From: a virus
Virus record (IMG/VR): IMGVR_UViG_3300021442_000439
Span: 1-38,039 of that record
Length of the DNA stretch: 38,039 nucleotides
Strand: one strand, 5' to 3'
This document shows, piece by piece, positions 22,894 to 30,452 of this stretch. The first letter of the stretch is position 1. Each line of letters opens with the position of its first letter. The notes under the pieces are model-generated. The model ran no database searches and was not told the origin of the DNA. It saw only the letters and a program-made list of their open reading frames with translations. The position numbers and the translations under genes are program-made.

Positions 22894-24045
22894 TCACCAT
22901 CCTTCTTTTATGCAGCCGACAATATATTCCCTGTCCTCTTCGGTTACCCACCAACCAACTGGAATACATATCATATCTTTAACCACACGCTCTAACGATG
23001 GGAGTTGGGTTTTAAATTCTCTTACGCAAAGGTGCTTATCATTTCTTTCGTGCACCCGGCTTACCGCTATGCCGTGTTCCGCCATCTTCCGCATAAAGTC
23101 GTCACGCCTGTCTACGAACATCGTGTATTGCCAATACGCAGCTTGGCGATCAAGCTCAGACTGCAACAACGTTACGCCGGAAGTACCTGCTAAAGCTTCG
23201 TTATAAAAAGCAGCGTTGTCGATATGCTTTTTCAAAACCGGCTCTATCTCTTTTAAGTTCTCAAGGCCCACAGCAGCGCATACGTCGTTCATGTGGAACT
23301 TGAATCCCCACTCTGGAATATCGTCTTCACACCTGAAATCTTTTGTGTTCGTATCCCGGTCTATGCCGTACCAACGTAACAGCTTCCCTCGCTTGAATAG
23401 CTCTTGGTGGGGAAGAACCAACGCCCCTCCGTCCACGGATGTTAAATGCTTTATGGCTTGGAAACTGTAACAGCAAATGTTCCCCATCTCCGGTAACTGG
23501 GACTTCTTGAACGTAGTTCCAAAAGCGTGGGCGCAGTCCTCAATTACAGAGGGCTTAAACCCATGCAGCTTCTCTGCTTCTAATTGGATCTCCCTCACCC
23601 TATCAAGGTCGCAAGGGTAACCGCCCCAGTGGACGAGAAGGATAACCTTGGTTGAGGGTGTTATCTTCCTCGCTAAGTCGTCTAAGTCCATCCCAAGAGT
23701 TTCCGGGTCGACGTCTACCCATTTGATTCTAAGACCGTTGGCAAGGACGGGCCAGTTGGTAGCCGTACAAGTCAAAGGGGTACAGAGAACTTCGTCGCCG
23801 TACCTTAAGCCCGGCCAGTTCGATCTGTCGTCGTTCTTAGCTTTTAATAAGTGGATACCCAAGTGCAAAGCAGAGGTGCAGCTATTAAGGCTCAACACGT
23901 AGTCGCTGTTTAGATAGCCTCTTAAGCCCGACTCAAACTTCTCAACTATTTCTCCCTGACCTATGTACCCACTCTTCAAAACTTCAGCGGCTGCTTCAGG
24001 GGCCTTGTCAGACATAAAAACTTTAAACAGCGGTATGTTCTTCAT
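22894..24045 (-). CDS. DegT/DnrJ/EryC1/StrS sugar aminotransferase
   Basis: This 383-residue PLP enzyme adds an amino group to a keto-sugar nucleotide, using glutamate as donor. The family layout is complete: GYIGQGEIVEKFE (26-38), SLNSCTSALHLGIH (52-65), VIEDCAHAFGT (167-177) with the Asp that holds the PLP nitrogen, and FQAIKHLTSVDGGAL (195-209) with the PLP-binding Lys199. Full length for the family (PseC, perosamine synthetase, WecE). The exact sugar cannot be read. The ATG shares a base with the upstream glycosyltransferase stop (TAATG). Confidence 0.9.
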   Translation of the reverse strand: MKNIPLFKVFMSDKAPEAAAEVLKSGYIGQGEIVEKFESGLRGYLNSDYVLSLNSCTSALHLGIHLLKAKNDDRSNWPGLRYGDEVLCTPLTCTATNWPVLANGLRIKWVDVDPETLGMDLDDLARKITPSTKVILLVHWGGYPCDLDRVREIQLEAEKLHGFKPSVIEDCAHAFGTTFKKSQLPEMGNICCYSFQAIKHLTSVDGGALVLPHQELFKRGKLLRWYGIDRDTNTKDFRCEDDIPEWGFKFHMNDVCAAVGLENLKEIEPVLKKHIDNAAFYNEALAGTSGVTLLQSELDRQAAYWQYTMFVDRRDDFMRKMAEHGIAVSRVHERNDKHLCVREFKTQLPSLERVVKDMICIPVGWWVTEEDREYIVGCIKEGW

Positions 24046-25280
24046 TAGAAGTCCTCGTAAAAAATTGGTTCTAACTGCTTCTTGAAAATGAAGTCTCTAT
24101 TGTGCGTCGTGTTTTGAGAGACCGTTGCGTTGTGGATAGTGAGGTCCCTCTTATACCCGTCTATGATTTCCCGCGCCACGAACTCGTAGTAGTGGGGGTG
24201 GTCTACTGGGTTGTACTTTGTAAATTCAAAATTCATAACCGTGTCTAAGCTGAAGTCGAGCATAGGGGGGAAGTCCCTGTTCAGAACTACGAACTTGCCC
24301 GTTATGTTTGCTTCGGCTTGGACCAAGGAGCAGGACTCCATGTGGCTTGGGAAGATAAACATGTTTGACATGATAGTCAGGTCCTTAAGAACCTTGTGCG
24401 GGACGGAGTAACGCCAATCCTCTGAATACTCAGAAGTGAACACAAAGTCCTTTTCGGGTTCGAGGCCGCAAGTGTCTACGGCAAAAGACTTTAGGTCTTC
24501 TATCATTTTACGGTCTTCGTCTTTTGTGCAGTGGCAATTAACCAATACAAGTTTCACGTTCAAACCGTAGCTCTTCCAAATACCAAATATCTTCAAAACC
24601 CTGTCTACGCCTTTACTCTCCCAGCGAGGCGTAGAAAAAGAAAAGGTCTGTAGAAGCGAGTGGTTAAGAAGGTCTTTCGCCTCTATGAATTCACAGGTTT
24701 CCGGGCTGAACTCGAAGAAGTCCCTGACGTCTTTTGCGTTGTTGACTATTCTCACATTAGAAACTTTTGTCGCGTACATCTTAGCGACTTCTTTCTTCTG
24801 GGCTTCATTCAGGAATACTATCTTGGACCGCTCTGGGCACTTGTACCGAAGAGTTGTCGGGAAACACATTTCGTCAGGCTTTGGACGCGCAGAGGGGCAC
24901 GAATGAATCCAGTGCAGCCACTTCTTTTCAGGGTACTCTCCAATACATTTCCATATCGCCCCGGTGCAACAAAGGTGGGTGTCCAGAAATATAAGGTCGT
25001 GCGTTATTACGACGTCATAAGGTTCAACCGCTTCCTTGTACCCCATTCCATTTGAGTCGCCACTGAACATAGCTTCTGACTGTACGTAGAAATCAGGAGA
25101 GGCCATGTCCTTCTTATCTAATCTACGATAATGCTGCCACGTTAAGACGTTACGCGTCTTAATGTTTTCCTTGGCCGCCCACTCTAAACGAGCCTCGTTA
25201 AAAGTTGAGTTGACCAATATGTCGTAGTCGTAACCATGCGCATCTAGCATCCTAGCTTGGTCTTTCACTACCCCAGCCAC
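24045..25280 (-). CDS. Glycosyltransferase, GT4-like; true start uncertain
   Basis: The frame codes 411 residues from GTG 25280, but the natural N-terminus of a GT-B enzyme lies upstream in the same frame: RIGILTSLNDYSSSF precedes VAGVVKDQARMLDAHGY. The frame is open back to 25400, yet contains no ATG, GTG or TTG there, only ATT 25376 and ATA 25355 (plus ATC codons). GTG 25280 has no ribosome site and would lose the first strand. The C-terminal half has FIFPSHMESCSLVQAEANITG (about 325-345), a clear GT4 donor-site block. An adjoining epimerase and aminotransferase support a sugar-transfer role. Confidence 0.75.
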   Translation of the reverse strand: MAGVVKDQARMLDAHGYDYDILVNSTFNEARLEWAAKENIKTRNVLTWQHYRRLDKKDMASPDFYVQSEAMFSGDSNGMGYKEAVEPYDVVITHDLIFLDTHLCCTGAIWKCIGEYPEKKWLHWIHSCPSARPKPDEMCFPTTLRYKCPERSKIVFLNEAQKKEVAKMYATKVSNVRIVNNAKDVRDFFEFSPETCEFIEAKDLLNHSLLQTFSFSTPRWESKGVDRVLKIFGIWKSYGLNVKLVLVNCHCTKDEDRKMIEDLKSFAVDTCGLEPEKDFVFTSEYSEDWRYSVPHKVLKDLTIMSNMFIFPSHMESCSLVQAEANITGKFVVLNRDFPPMLDFSLDTVMNFEFTKYNPVDHPHYYEFVAREIIDGYKRDLTIHNATVSQNTTHNRDFIFKKQLEPIFYEDF

Positions 25281-25335
25281 AGAAAAAGAAGAAGAGTAGT
25301 CGTTTAGAGAAGTGAGGATACCGATACGCGGTTTA

Positions 25336-26346
25336 TCAGGTTTGGACTTTAATATGTTTAGATGAGTCTGGGTAATGGTTGAAGTGCTGAAAAGCGTCGG
25401 CTACTTGGGTACTGAGACTTGATTGAGGTTCATACCCAAGAACATCATAAGCGTGTCTGCTGGAACTGACGAAGTTATGAACTCCCCCATCCGCCCTCGG
25501 ACACTCGCCTAACACTCTCGGCTCCCTGCTTCTGGATACGTCTTGAAAAATATAAGCTAAATCAATAACGGAGCATGAATACCCTCCGATATTGAAAATG
25601 TCGTTTTCTTTGCTGGTAGAGGTTATGGCTTTAACATTAGCAGACGTTACGTCGTCAATATGTACAAAGTCTCGCAACTGTAAGCCGTCACCATATACCT
25701 CTGGGCCTTTGCCTTCCTTGAACGACCTAACCCAGTTACGCATTACGCCGCTCTCAAAGGAGTCGTATGATTGACCTGCGCCAAGGATAACGGAGTAACG
25801 CATCGCATACACCGGTATGTCGTAAAGACGAGCTAAGTCAAACATCGCCTTTTCTTGAATTAGCTTTGAAGACCCATAGATAGATATGGGCGTCACAGGT
25901 GAAGCTTCGGTCAGGTTAACTCCCGGCGCGTACACCGCTTGAGAGGAGGCTAAAACAATGCGGTCGATCCTCCCCTCTGCTCCGTAGTGGCGTATCGCCT
26001 CAAATAAGTTGAACGTCGGATAGACGTTACTAAGTCCGAACTCGTCGACACCCCTCGCGTAACCCTGTACGGCGGGAAGCCAAACTATGGTGTGATTGTT
26101 CTCAGCAAGGTGACCGAACGCTTTGTTCCATCCCGCTTCACCTTTTGAGGACCTTACGTCCGCCTGTGCAAAGGTGTAGTCGCCCTTTGAAGGCCACGGC
26201 GTAACAGGTTCCACCTCTAAGTTATCTATAAGGGTGACCCTGTGGGGTCGAACTAAGTGCGGATGAGTAGACGTTTTTATCAGCGCTTTTGCAAGGGCGT
26301 GGCCGACGAATCCAGAGCCCCCATAAATCGAAACGTTGTAACTCAT
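25336..26346 (-). CDS. NAD-dependent epimerase/dehydratase
   Basis: This 336-residue extended SDR enzyme has the NAD loop YGGSGFVG (8-15), an acidic end to strand 2 (LIDNLE), LASSQAVYAP (132-141) with the catalytic Ser, and the Tyr/Lys pair YGSSK (157-161). Later RDFVHIDDVTSAN and FNIGG are typical of nucleotide-sugar epimerases and 4,6-dehydratases. It should alter a UDP-, GDP- or dTDP-sugar, feeding the aminotransferase and glycosyltransferases downstream. ATG 26346 overlaps the upstream stop (ATGA). Confidence 0.88.
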   Translation of the reverse strand: MSYNVSIYGGSGFVGHALAKALIKTSTHPHLVRPHRVTLIDNLEVEPVTPWPSKGDYTFAQADVRSSKGEAGWNKAFGHLAENNHTIVWLPAVQGYARGVDEFGLSNVYPTFNLFEAIRHYGAEGRIDRIVLASSQAVYAPGVNLTEASPVTPISIYGSSKLIQEKAMFDLARLYDIPVYAMRYSVILGAGQSYDSFESGVMRNWVRSFKEGKGPEVYGDGLQLRDFVHIDDVTSANVKAITSTSKENDIFNIGGYSCSVIDLAYIFQDVSRSREPRVLGECPRADGGVHNFVSSSRHAYDVLGYEPQSSLSTQVADAFQHFNHYPDSSKHIKVQT

Positions 26347-26582
26347 GTTAAGTATTTATCTTTTGATAGGTATTTATGGACAGACGTATGATGCTTACCT
26401 GCGTCTACCAGTATCTGCGCTGAAAGTCTAAGGCACATAATCCAAAGAAGGTTGTCTTTGGGTTTGTTCCTATCCACCTTCCCGGCTATATCCCTAGCTA
26501 TGAATTTAATCTCTTCGTACTCCTCAAATTCAAGGCTACCAGCAAGCTCATCGATCAGTGACAAAGTATCTTTATTCAGCAC
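26343..26582 (-). CDS. Small acidic helical protein, uncharacterised
   Basis: The 79-residue product, starting at GTG 26582 with GGAG seven bases upstream, is helical throughout (LSLIDELAGSLEFEEYEEIK, LLWIMCLRLSAQILVDAGKH). No family is recognised. It overlaps both neighbours (11 bases upstream, ATGA downstream), so it is translated with them and links the replication module to the first sugar block. Confidence 0.6.
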   Translation of the reverse strand: MLNKDTLSLIDELAGSLEFEEYEEIKFIARDIAGKVDRNKPKDNLLWIMCLRLSAQILVDAGKHHTSVHKYLSKDKYLT

Positions 26583-26877
26583 TTTTATTCTCCTCTTCTG
26601 TCGCTGCTGTTTTCCTCATTTCTCTTTCCTTCTTTTCTGCGGCTGCTATCGATCTCTTCAAACGAGCAGCAGCGTTTAATAAATCCTGTACGGAACGTTT
26701 CACAGGAAGATAATAACTTCCCATAGAAGCAGCAACCATTTTTCCCGGCTTACGCCTCTCACAGCAATCGTACGTTTCCTTTGATTGGCGTATTAAGTTA
26801 CGCATATCAATGGACAGGCCGTGCCACCAAATCTCTCTAAACTTCTGTATGTCTTTTCTAGGTTTGTTACCCGCCAT
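26572..26877 (-). CDS. Small basic protein after DNA polymerase, uncharacterised
   Basis: The 101-residue product is basic and helical. The first part has FREIWWHGLSIDMRNLIRQS and a CC pair in YDCCERRKPGK. The last third is a charged helix (AARLKRSIAAAEKKEREMRK) ending in acidic residues. ATG shares a base with the polymerase stop (TAATG). A replication accessory role is suggested by coupling only. Confidence 0.55.
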   Translation of the reverse strand: MAGNKPRKDIQKFREIWWHGLSIDMRNLIRQSKETYDCCERRKPGKMVAASMGSYYLPVKRSVQDLLNAAARLKRSIAAAEKKEREMRKTAATEEENKSAE

Positions 26878-28637
26878 TACTTGGCTGCCCAGCTTTTCTG
26901 ACTGACGATAGCATCACAAAGAATGGGAACCCTGAACTCGTCCCGCTCTTCCAAGACGTCCATTATTTGTTTCTGAAGGTCTTCTTCTTTGTAGTGAACA
27001 ATTACAATCTCGTCGTGAACGTTAAGGACAATGTGTGATTTATAATCCAGCAAGAACTTCCACAGCTTTATCATTTTAATCTTAAAGAAGTCAGCAGCAG
27101 TTGACTGGATAAGTGTGTTCAAAGCGGCGTGGTATTTCTGCTGCGGCATCAGCCTTCTTCTGCCGTAGTAGTTCTTTATGAACTTCTTCTTCCTGACATA
27201 GTCCGTGCAAGACTCTTGTAGTCTTTTCACTGCCGGATACTTCATGTAGTACCTGTGAAGCATGTCAGTGGCTTCATCGACACCTATACCCAGAGTGTCG
27301 GCCAGCTTGCCTTCACGCATACCGTAGATGATTCCAAAGTTAATCGTCTTGGCGAAAGTACGCTGCTCTTTTGAAACCTCTTCGTAAGCCGCATCAAAAA
27401 TAGTAGCCGCCGTGTCCTTGTGCAAGTCCTCGCCGCTGGTTATAGCTTTTATAACCCTCTCGTCTTGGGCGTAATGGGCAAAGAACCGCATTTCAATCTG
27501 TTTGTAATCAATGATAAGGAGTTCAGTTTCAGGTGGGTAAGGGTTGATGAATAAACTCCGTATAGACACTGAGCCAACCCCCGCCGTTGTATCTCCCCTC
27601 GGTACGTTTTGAAGATTCGGGTTCTGGCAACTGATCCTCCCAGTGGCTGTCCCATGCTGCTTGTAGTCACAGTGAATATGGCCTCTGTCGTCAAGCTTGT
27701 TAGCCAAAGGCTCGACATAAGTAGCTCTCATCTTGTGTACCTTCCTGTACTGCAAGACGTCCTGCGCGAAGTCAGATTTCATACCCTCCAAATCCACTTG
27801 CCGCAAAGTCTTTGTTACAGGGTCCCCTGCTTCGACGAGCCTTTGCTTCAACTGCTTTAGGCTATTTATATTGAAGGGCCTACCGTTATGTATCTTTTCC
27901 TCCAACCGGATCTCTTTGTCGAACAGTTCAGAAGACAAACGGTGCAGACCTTCTAAGTCTAACTTGCACCCCTCAAGCTCCATGTCTATCAAGACCTTGC
28001 TCAAGGCCAACTCAAGCCGGTAAATAAACTCCAGCTTGTTATCAGCGTTGTTCAGTGCCTTGTAGAGAACCTTGAACATCTTGTACGTGTAGTGGACATC
28101 CGCGCACGTATACGGATAAAGCTTTATCATCGGCGGAGTCATTTTCTTGAAGCTGACCTCTGACTTCCACTCATTTGGCTCGTTAAGGACCACTTTGCAT
28201 AAGGCGTCCAAGGAGTAGTTTTTCTGGGAAGAGTCGAGGACATAAGTAAGTAACATGGTGTCGTGGAACTTGTTCGGTATGTCCTCCCCTTTCTCTTTTA
28301 AGAACTTAAGGTCAAATTTCGCGTTGTGCATCACCAACCTGACCTCGTCAGAGAATATCCAATCGGCATGTTCACTGGCGGCAAACTTATCCCACTCGAC
28401 AAAGAAGGACCTCTTACCATCGCAAAAAGCGAAGGCGAGTATCTTGTCTTCGAAGGGATTGAGTCCTGTTGTTTCTATGTCAAAAGCCAAAATCAACTCC
28501 CCAAAATCAGGATCAGGGGGGAATGTCTTTAGTTCTTCAATAGTCTCGTCGAACTCGTCTGGAGTAGTTAACCAGTACCAGTTAGGTAGCGGCTCTTTTC
28601 CAGTTGGGACTATTTCAAGCTGAGTGAAGTTCTTCAT
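26877..28637 (-). CDS. polA: Family A DNA polymerase with 3'-5' exonuclease
   Basis: The product is 586 residues and replicates phage DNA. Proofreading domain: Exo I AFDIETTGL (about 49-57), Exo II MHNAKFDLKFL, Exo III YTCADVHYTY, all acidic residues present. Polymerase domain: motif A IIDYKQIEMRFFAHYAQDE, motif B RTFAKTINFGIIYG, motif C VLNVHDEIVI. There is no 5'-3' exonuclease domain, usual for phage enzymes. The residue matching E. coli Phe762 is Phe. Motif A has Lys where E. coli has Ser707. It lies 2 bases after the helicase gene. The F762 state has been linked in marine phages to virulent lifestyles. Confidence 0.95.
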   Translation of the reverse strand: MKNFTQLEIVPTGKEPLPNWYWLTTPDEFDETIEELKTFPPDPDFGELILAFDIETTGLNPFEDKILAFAFCDGKRSFFVEWDKFAASEHADWIFSDEVRLVMHNAKFDLKFLKEKGEDIPNKFHDTMLLTYVLDSSQKNYSLDALCKVVLNEPNEWKSEVSFKKMTPPMIKLYPYTCADVHYTYKMFKVLYKALNNADNKLEFIYRLELALSKVLIDMELEGCKLDLEGLHRLSSELFDKEIRLEEKIHNGRPFNINSLKQLKQRLVEAGDPVTKTLRQVDLEGMKSDFAQDVLQYRKVHKMRATYVEPLANKLDDRGHIHCDYKQHGTATGRISCQNPNLQNVPRGDTTAGVGSVSIRSLFINPYPPETELLIIDYKQIEMRFFAHYAQDERVIKAITSGEDLHKDTAATIFDAAYEEVSKEQRTFAKTINFGIIYGMREGKLADTLGIGVDEATDMLHRYYMKYPAVKRLQESCTDYVRKKKFIKNYYGRRRLMPQQKYHAALNTLIQSTAADFFKIKMIKLWKFLLDYKSHIVLNVHDEIVIVHYKEEDLQKQIMDVLEERDEFRVPILCDAIVSQKSWAAK

Positions 28638-28639
28638 AT

Positions 28640-30079
28640 TTAATCAACAAACAATTCGGGCTGCCAGCCCTGAGCTTCCATGTCTAAGTCCACCCCAGAA
28701 GAATTTCTTGTCGGCTCTTCTTCTTCTGACACCTCTTTTATGTCAGGGTCGACTACTAATCTTCTCAGCAGGTCCGAGAACTTTTTATCCTTAACGGGAG
28801 TAGACCCGTCGAGGTAAACGCAACGGTTCAAGAACAGCCACCTTTGAAGCGCTTCCCCTACGTCTTTATTACCCGCCATAATGTGGCACACACGTTGAGT
28901 AACAGCCCTCGTGTGGAGCAACAGGTTTATCGCCTGTCTGTCGTAGTCTTTGAACTTCTTCTTGACCAAATCGTAATCGAGATCGTCCCGCCTCATGGTC
29001 GTTGAGAACCGGTCGTAGCCACAAGACTCCTTGCTGTACGCCCAATCAAGGTAGTAAAAAACGGCGGCCACGTGTTCTTCTTTTACGACCACATACTTTA
29101 AATCTTCGACAGACATTACCCTAACCGCCATGGCAACAGACAGCCTTGCCAGCTTTATACGCTGCTCCGCTCGAATAACGATAGGGAGGCTTGAGTCGTA
29201 TTTTTTGCCTAACTTCTCAGAGAAGCGGAGGATGGCAGTCTCAGCTTCGTCAGTGAACCTGATATGATCCGCTTCACGTGTCCAAGCGAAGCGGAGGTGC
29301 ATGTTCGCTAAGTCGCTCGACCAACTGTGGTCTACCGGCTCTATATCCTTAAGGGATAGGTTGAGGACGGAATCAGGGACGTCGTTAAGAGCAGCGGTGA
29401 CGCATATATCAAATCGAGCGATGTCTTCTGGTTTACCAACAATATCTCGAACAGACTCAATTCCGTAAGCGAACTCCGCAAGGTATTTCGCGTTCCTTGG
29501 GTTGGCTATCCACACTGACCTAACCCTCGCCCTCGCCTTCAAGGATCGTATCTTGTATATCTCAGCAATCCCAGAAGACCGAACGGACGACAGCTTGACG
29601 ATCATAGACGGGTCCATCTCCTGACACTCATCTATAGCTACAAAGCCTCTGTCGTTTCTAGGGAACAACCCCCAACGAACAAACTTCCGGTCATTTGCAT
29701 CGTCTATACCGCCGACGATTCCAGCGAAAGAAACGTTCTCACCAGATATCAATTCACCCCATCCGTAGTGCTCTACCAGACGCTTTAGTATGGTAGACTT
29801 TCCGGTTCGGGTGTCGCCGGGAACAATGATCTCTACCCAGCCCCTGTCTAAAAGCTGACCTTGGAACCTGAACGAGACTACGGAGTGATAGGATAAATCA
29901 ACAGCCAAGAGAAGGTCGTGTCTGCCGAAGATCCTTGTCACGTTGTACGTCAAGTCGTCGTACAAGAAGTCTAACGCTTTATAGATACGGTAAACTTTTT
30001 CTTTTACTTCTTCGTCGTCAGGAATCGGTATATTCCTAAGCGACCCGAACCCGAGGTCACCTAACTTTAGCATCTTCAC
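28640..30079 (-). CDS. MCM-type AAA+ replicative helicase
   Basis: The product is 479 residues and its ATPase core follows MCM closely: RIFGRHDLLLAV (49-60, as in IxGhexxKxA), Walker A GDTRTGKST (88-96), FAGIVGGIDDAND (118-130, the MCM GLTA region), Walker B GFVAIDECQEM (145-155, MCM has IDEFDKM), sensor 1 WIANPRNAKY (190-199) and arginine finger ARFDICV (221-227). A helical C-terminal region follows (about 260-430). The N-terminal OB/zinc part of cellular MCMs is missing. With a primase and polymerase on either side it is the likely replicative helicase, in place of a DnaB type. Confidence 0.8.
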   Translation of the reverse strand: MKMLKLGDLGFGSLRNIPIPDDEEVKEKVYRIYKALDFLYDDLTYNVTRIFGRHDLLLAVDLSYHSVVSFRFQGQLLDRGWVEIIVPGDTRTGKSTILKRLVEHYGWGELISGENVSFAGIVGGIDDANDRKFVRWGLFPRNDRGFVAIDECQEMDPSMIVKLSSVRSSGIAEIYKIRSLKARARVRSVWIANPRNAKYLAEFAYGIESVRDIVGKPEDIARFDICVTAALNDVPDSVLNLSLKDIEPVDHSWSSDLANMHLRFAWTREADHIRFTDEAETAILRFSEKLGKKYDSSLPIVIRAEQRIKLARLSVAMAVRVMSVEDLKYVVVKEEHVAAVFYYLDWAYSKESCGYDRFSTTMRRDDLDYDLVKKKFKDYDRQAINLLLHTRAVTQRVCHIMAGNKDVGEALQRWLFLNRCVYLDGSTPVKDKKFSDLLRRLVVDPDIKEVSEEEEPTRNSSGVDLDMEAQGWQPELFVD

Positions 30080-30452
30080 CCATCTTCTTTTCTACGGATT
30101 TACATCTTTTATAAGAGGTAACCCTGTTCCTCTTCCTGTTGTCCTTACGCACAGCCTTCACAGCTTCCGAGTACTCCTCATCGGAAAAATTGTCCCAGCA
30201 GTGTTGGCACCCTAATCTCTTGCAGACGTTTCGGAAACAAAGAGAATCTATGTCCTTGTCCTGAACGATGTTTAAGCTGGAACCTCGCTCTGTGTCAGGG
30301 TCGGTTACAAATTTACGAACAGTAATCCTATTGGACTGAAAGCTTATAATCATGCTCGTCAAAAGCTTGTAATAGTTTATAAGCGGCTGAAGCCTAAGCC
30401 TGAATAACGGGCAGTGCTTCCTATCAAGTAGCCTGTTCGTCTCTCGTTCCAT
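30057..30452 (-). CDS. Small basic Cys-rich protein between primase and helicase
   Basis: The 131-residue product overlaps the primase end by 29 bases and the helicase start by 23. Cysteines cluster in LCFRNVCKRLGCQHCWDNF (about 71-89), fit for a zinc site. The ends are basic (DRKHCPLFRLRLQPL, then AVRKDNRKRNRVTSYKRCKS). It may be a helicase loader or zinc-binding partner, suggested only by position. A later ATG at 30353 is possible but has no ribosome site. Confidence 0.55.
   Translation of the reverse strand: MERETNRLLDRKHCPLFRLRLQPLINYYKLLTSMIISFQSNRITVRKFVTDPDTERGSSLNIVQDKDIDSLCFRNVCKRLGCQHCWDNFSDEEYSEAVKAVRKDNRKRNRVTSYKRCKSVEKKMGEDAKVR

Noticed and set aside
27449-27718. Minus-strand 89-codon frame inside the polymerase gene
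   Set aside because: Out of frame with polymerase motifs and with no coupling or ribosome site; a shadow.
30057-30452. Zinc-finger helicase loader assignment for the Cys-rich protein
   Set aside because: Only the Cys cluster and the position support it; no family signature was seen, so it is left uncharacterised.
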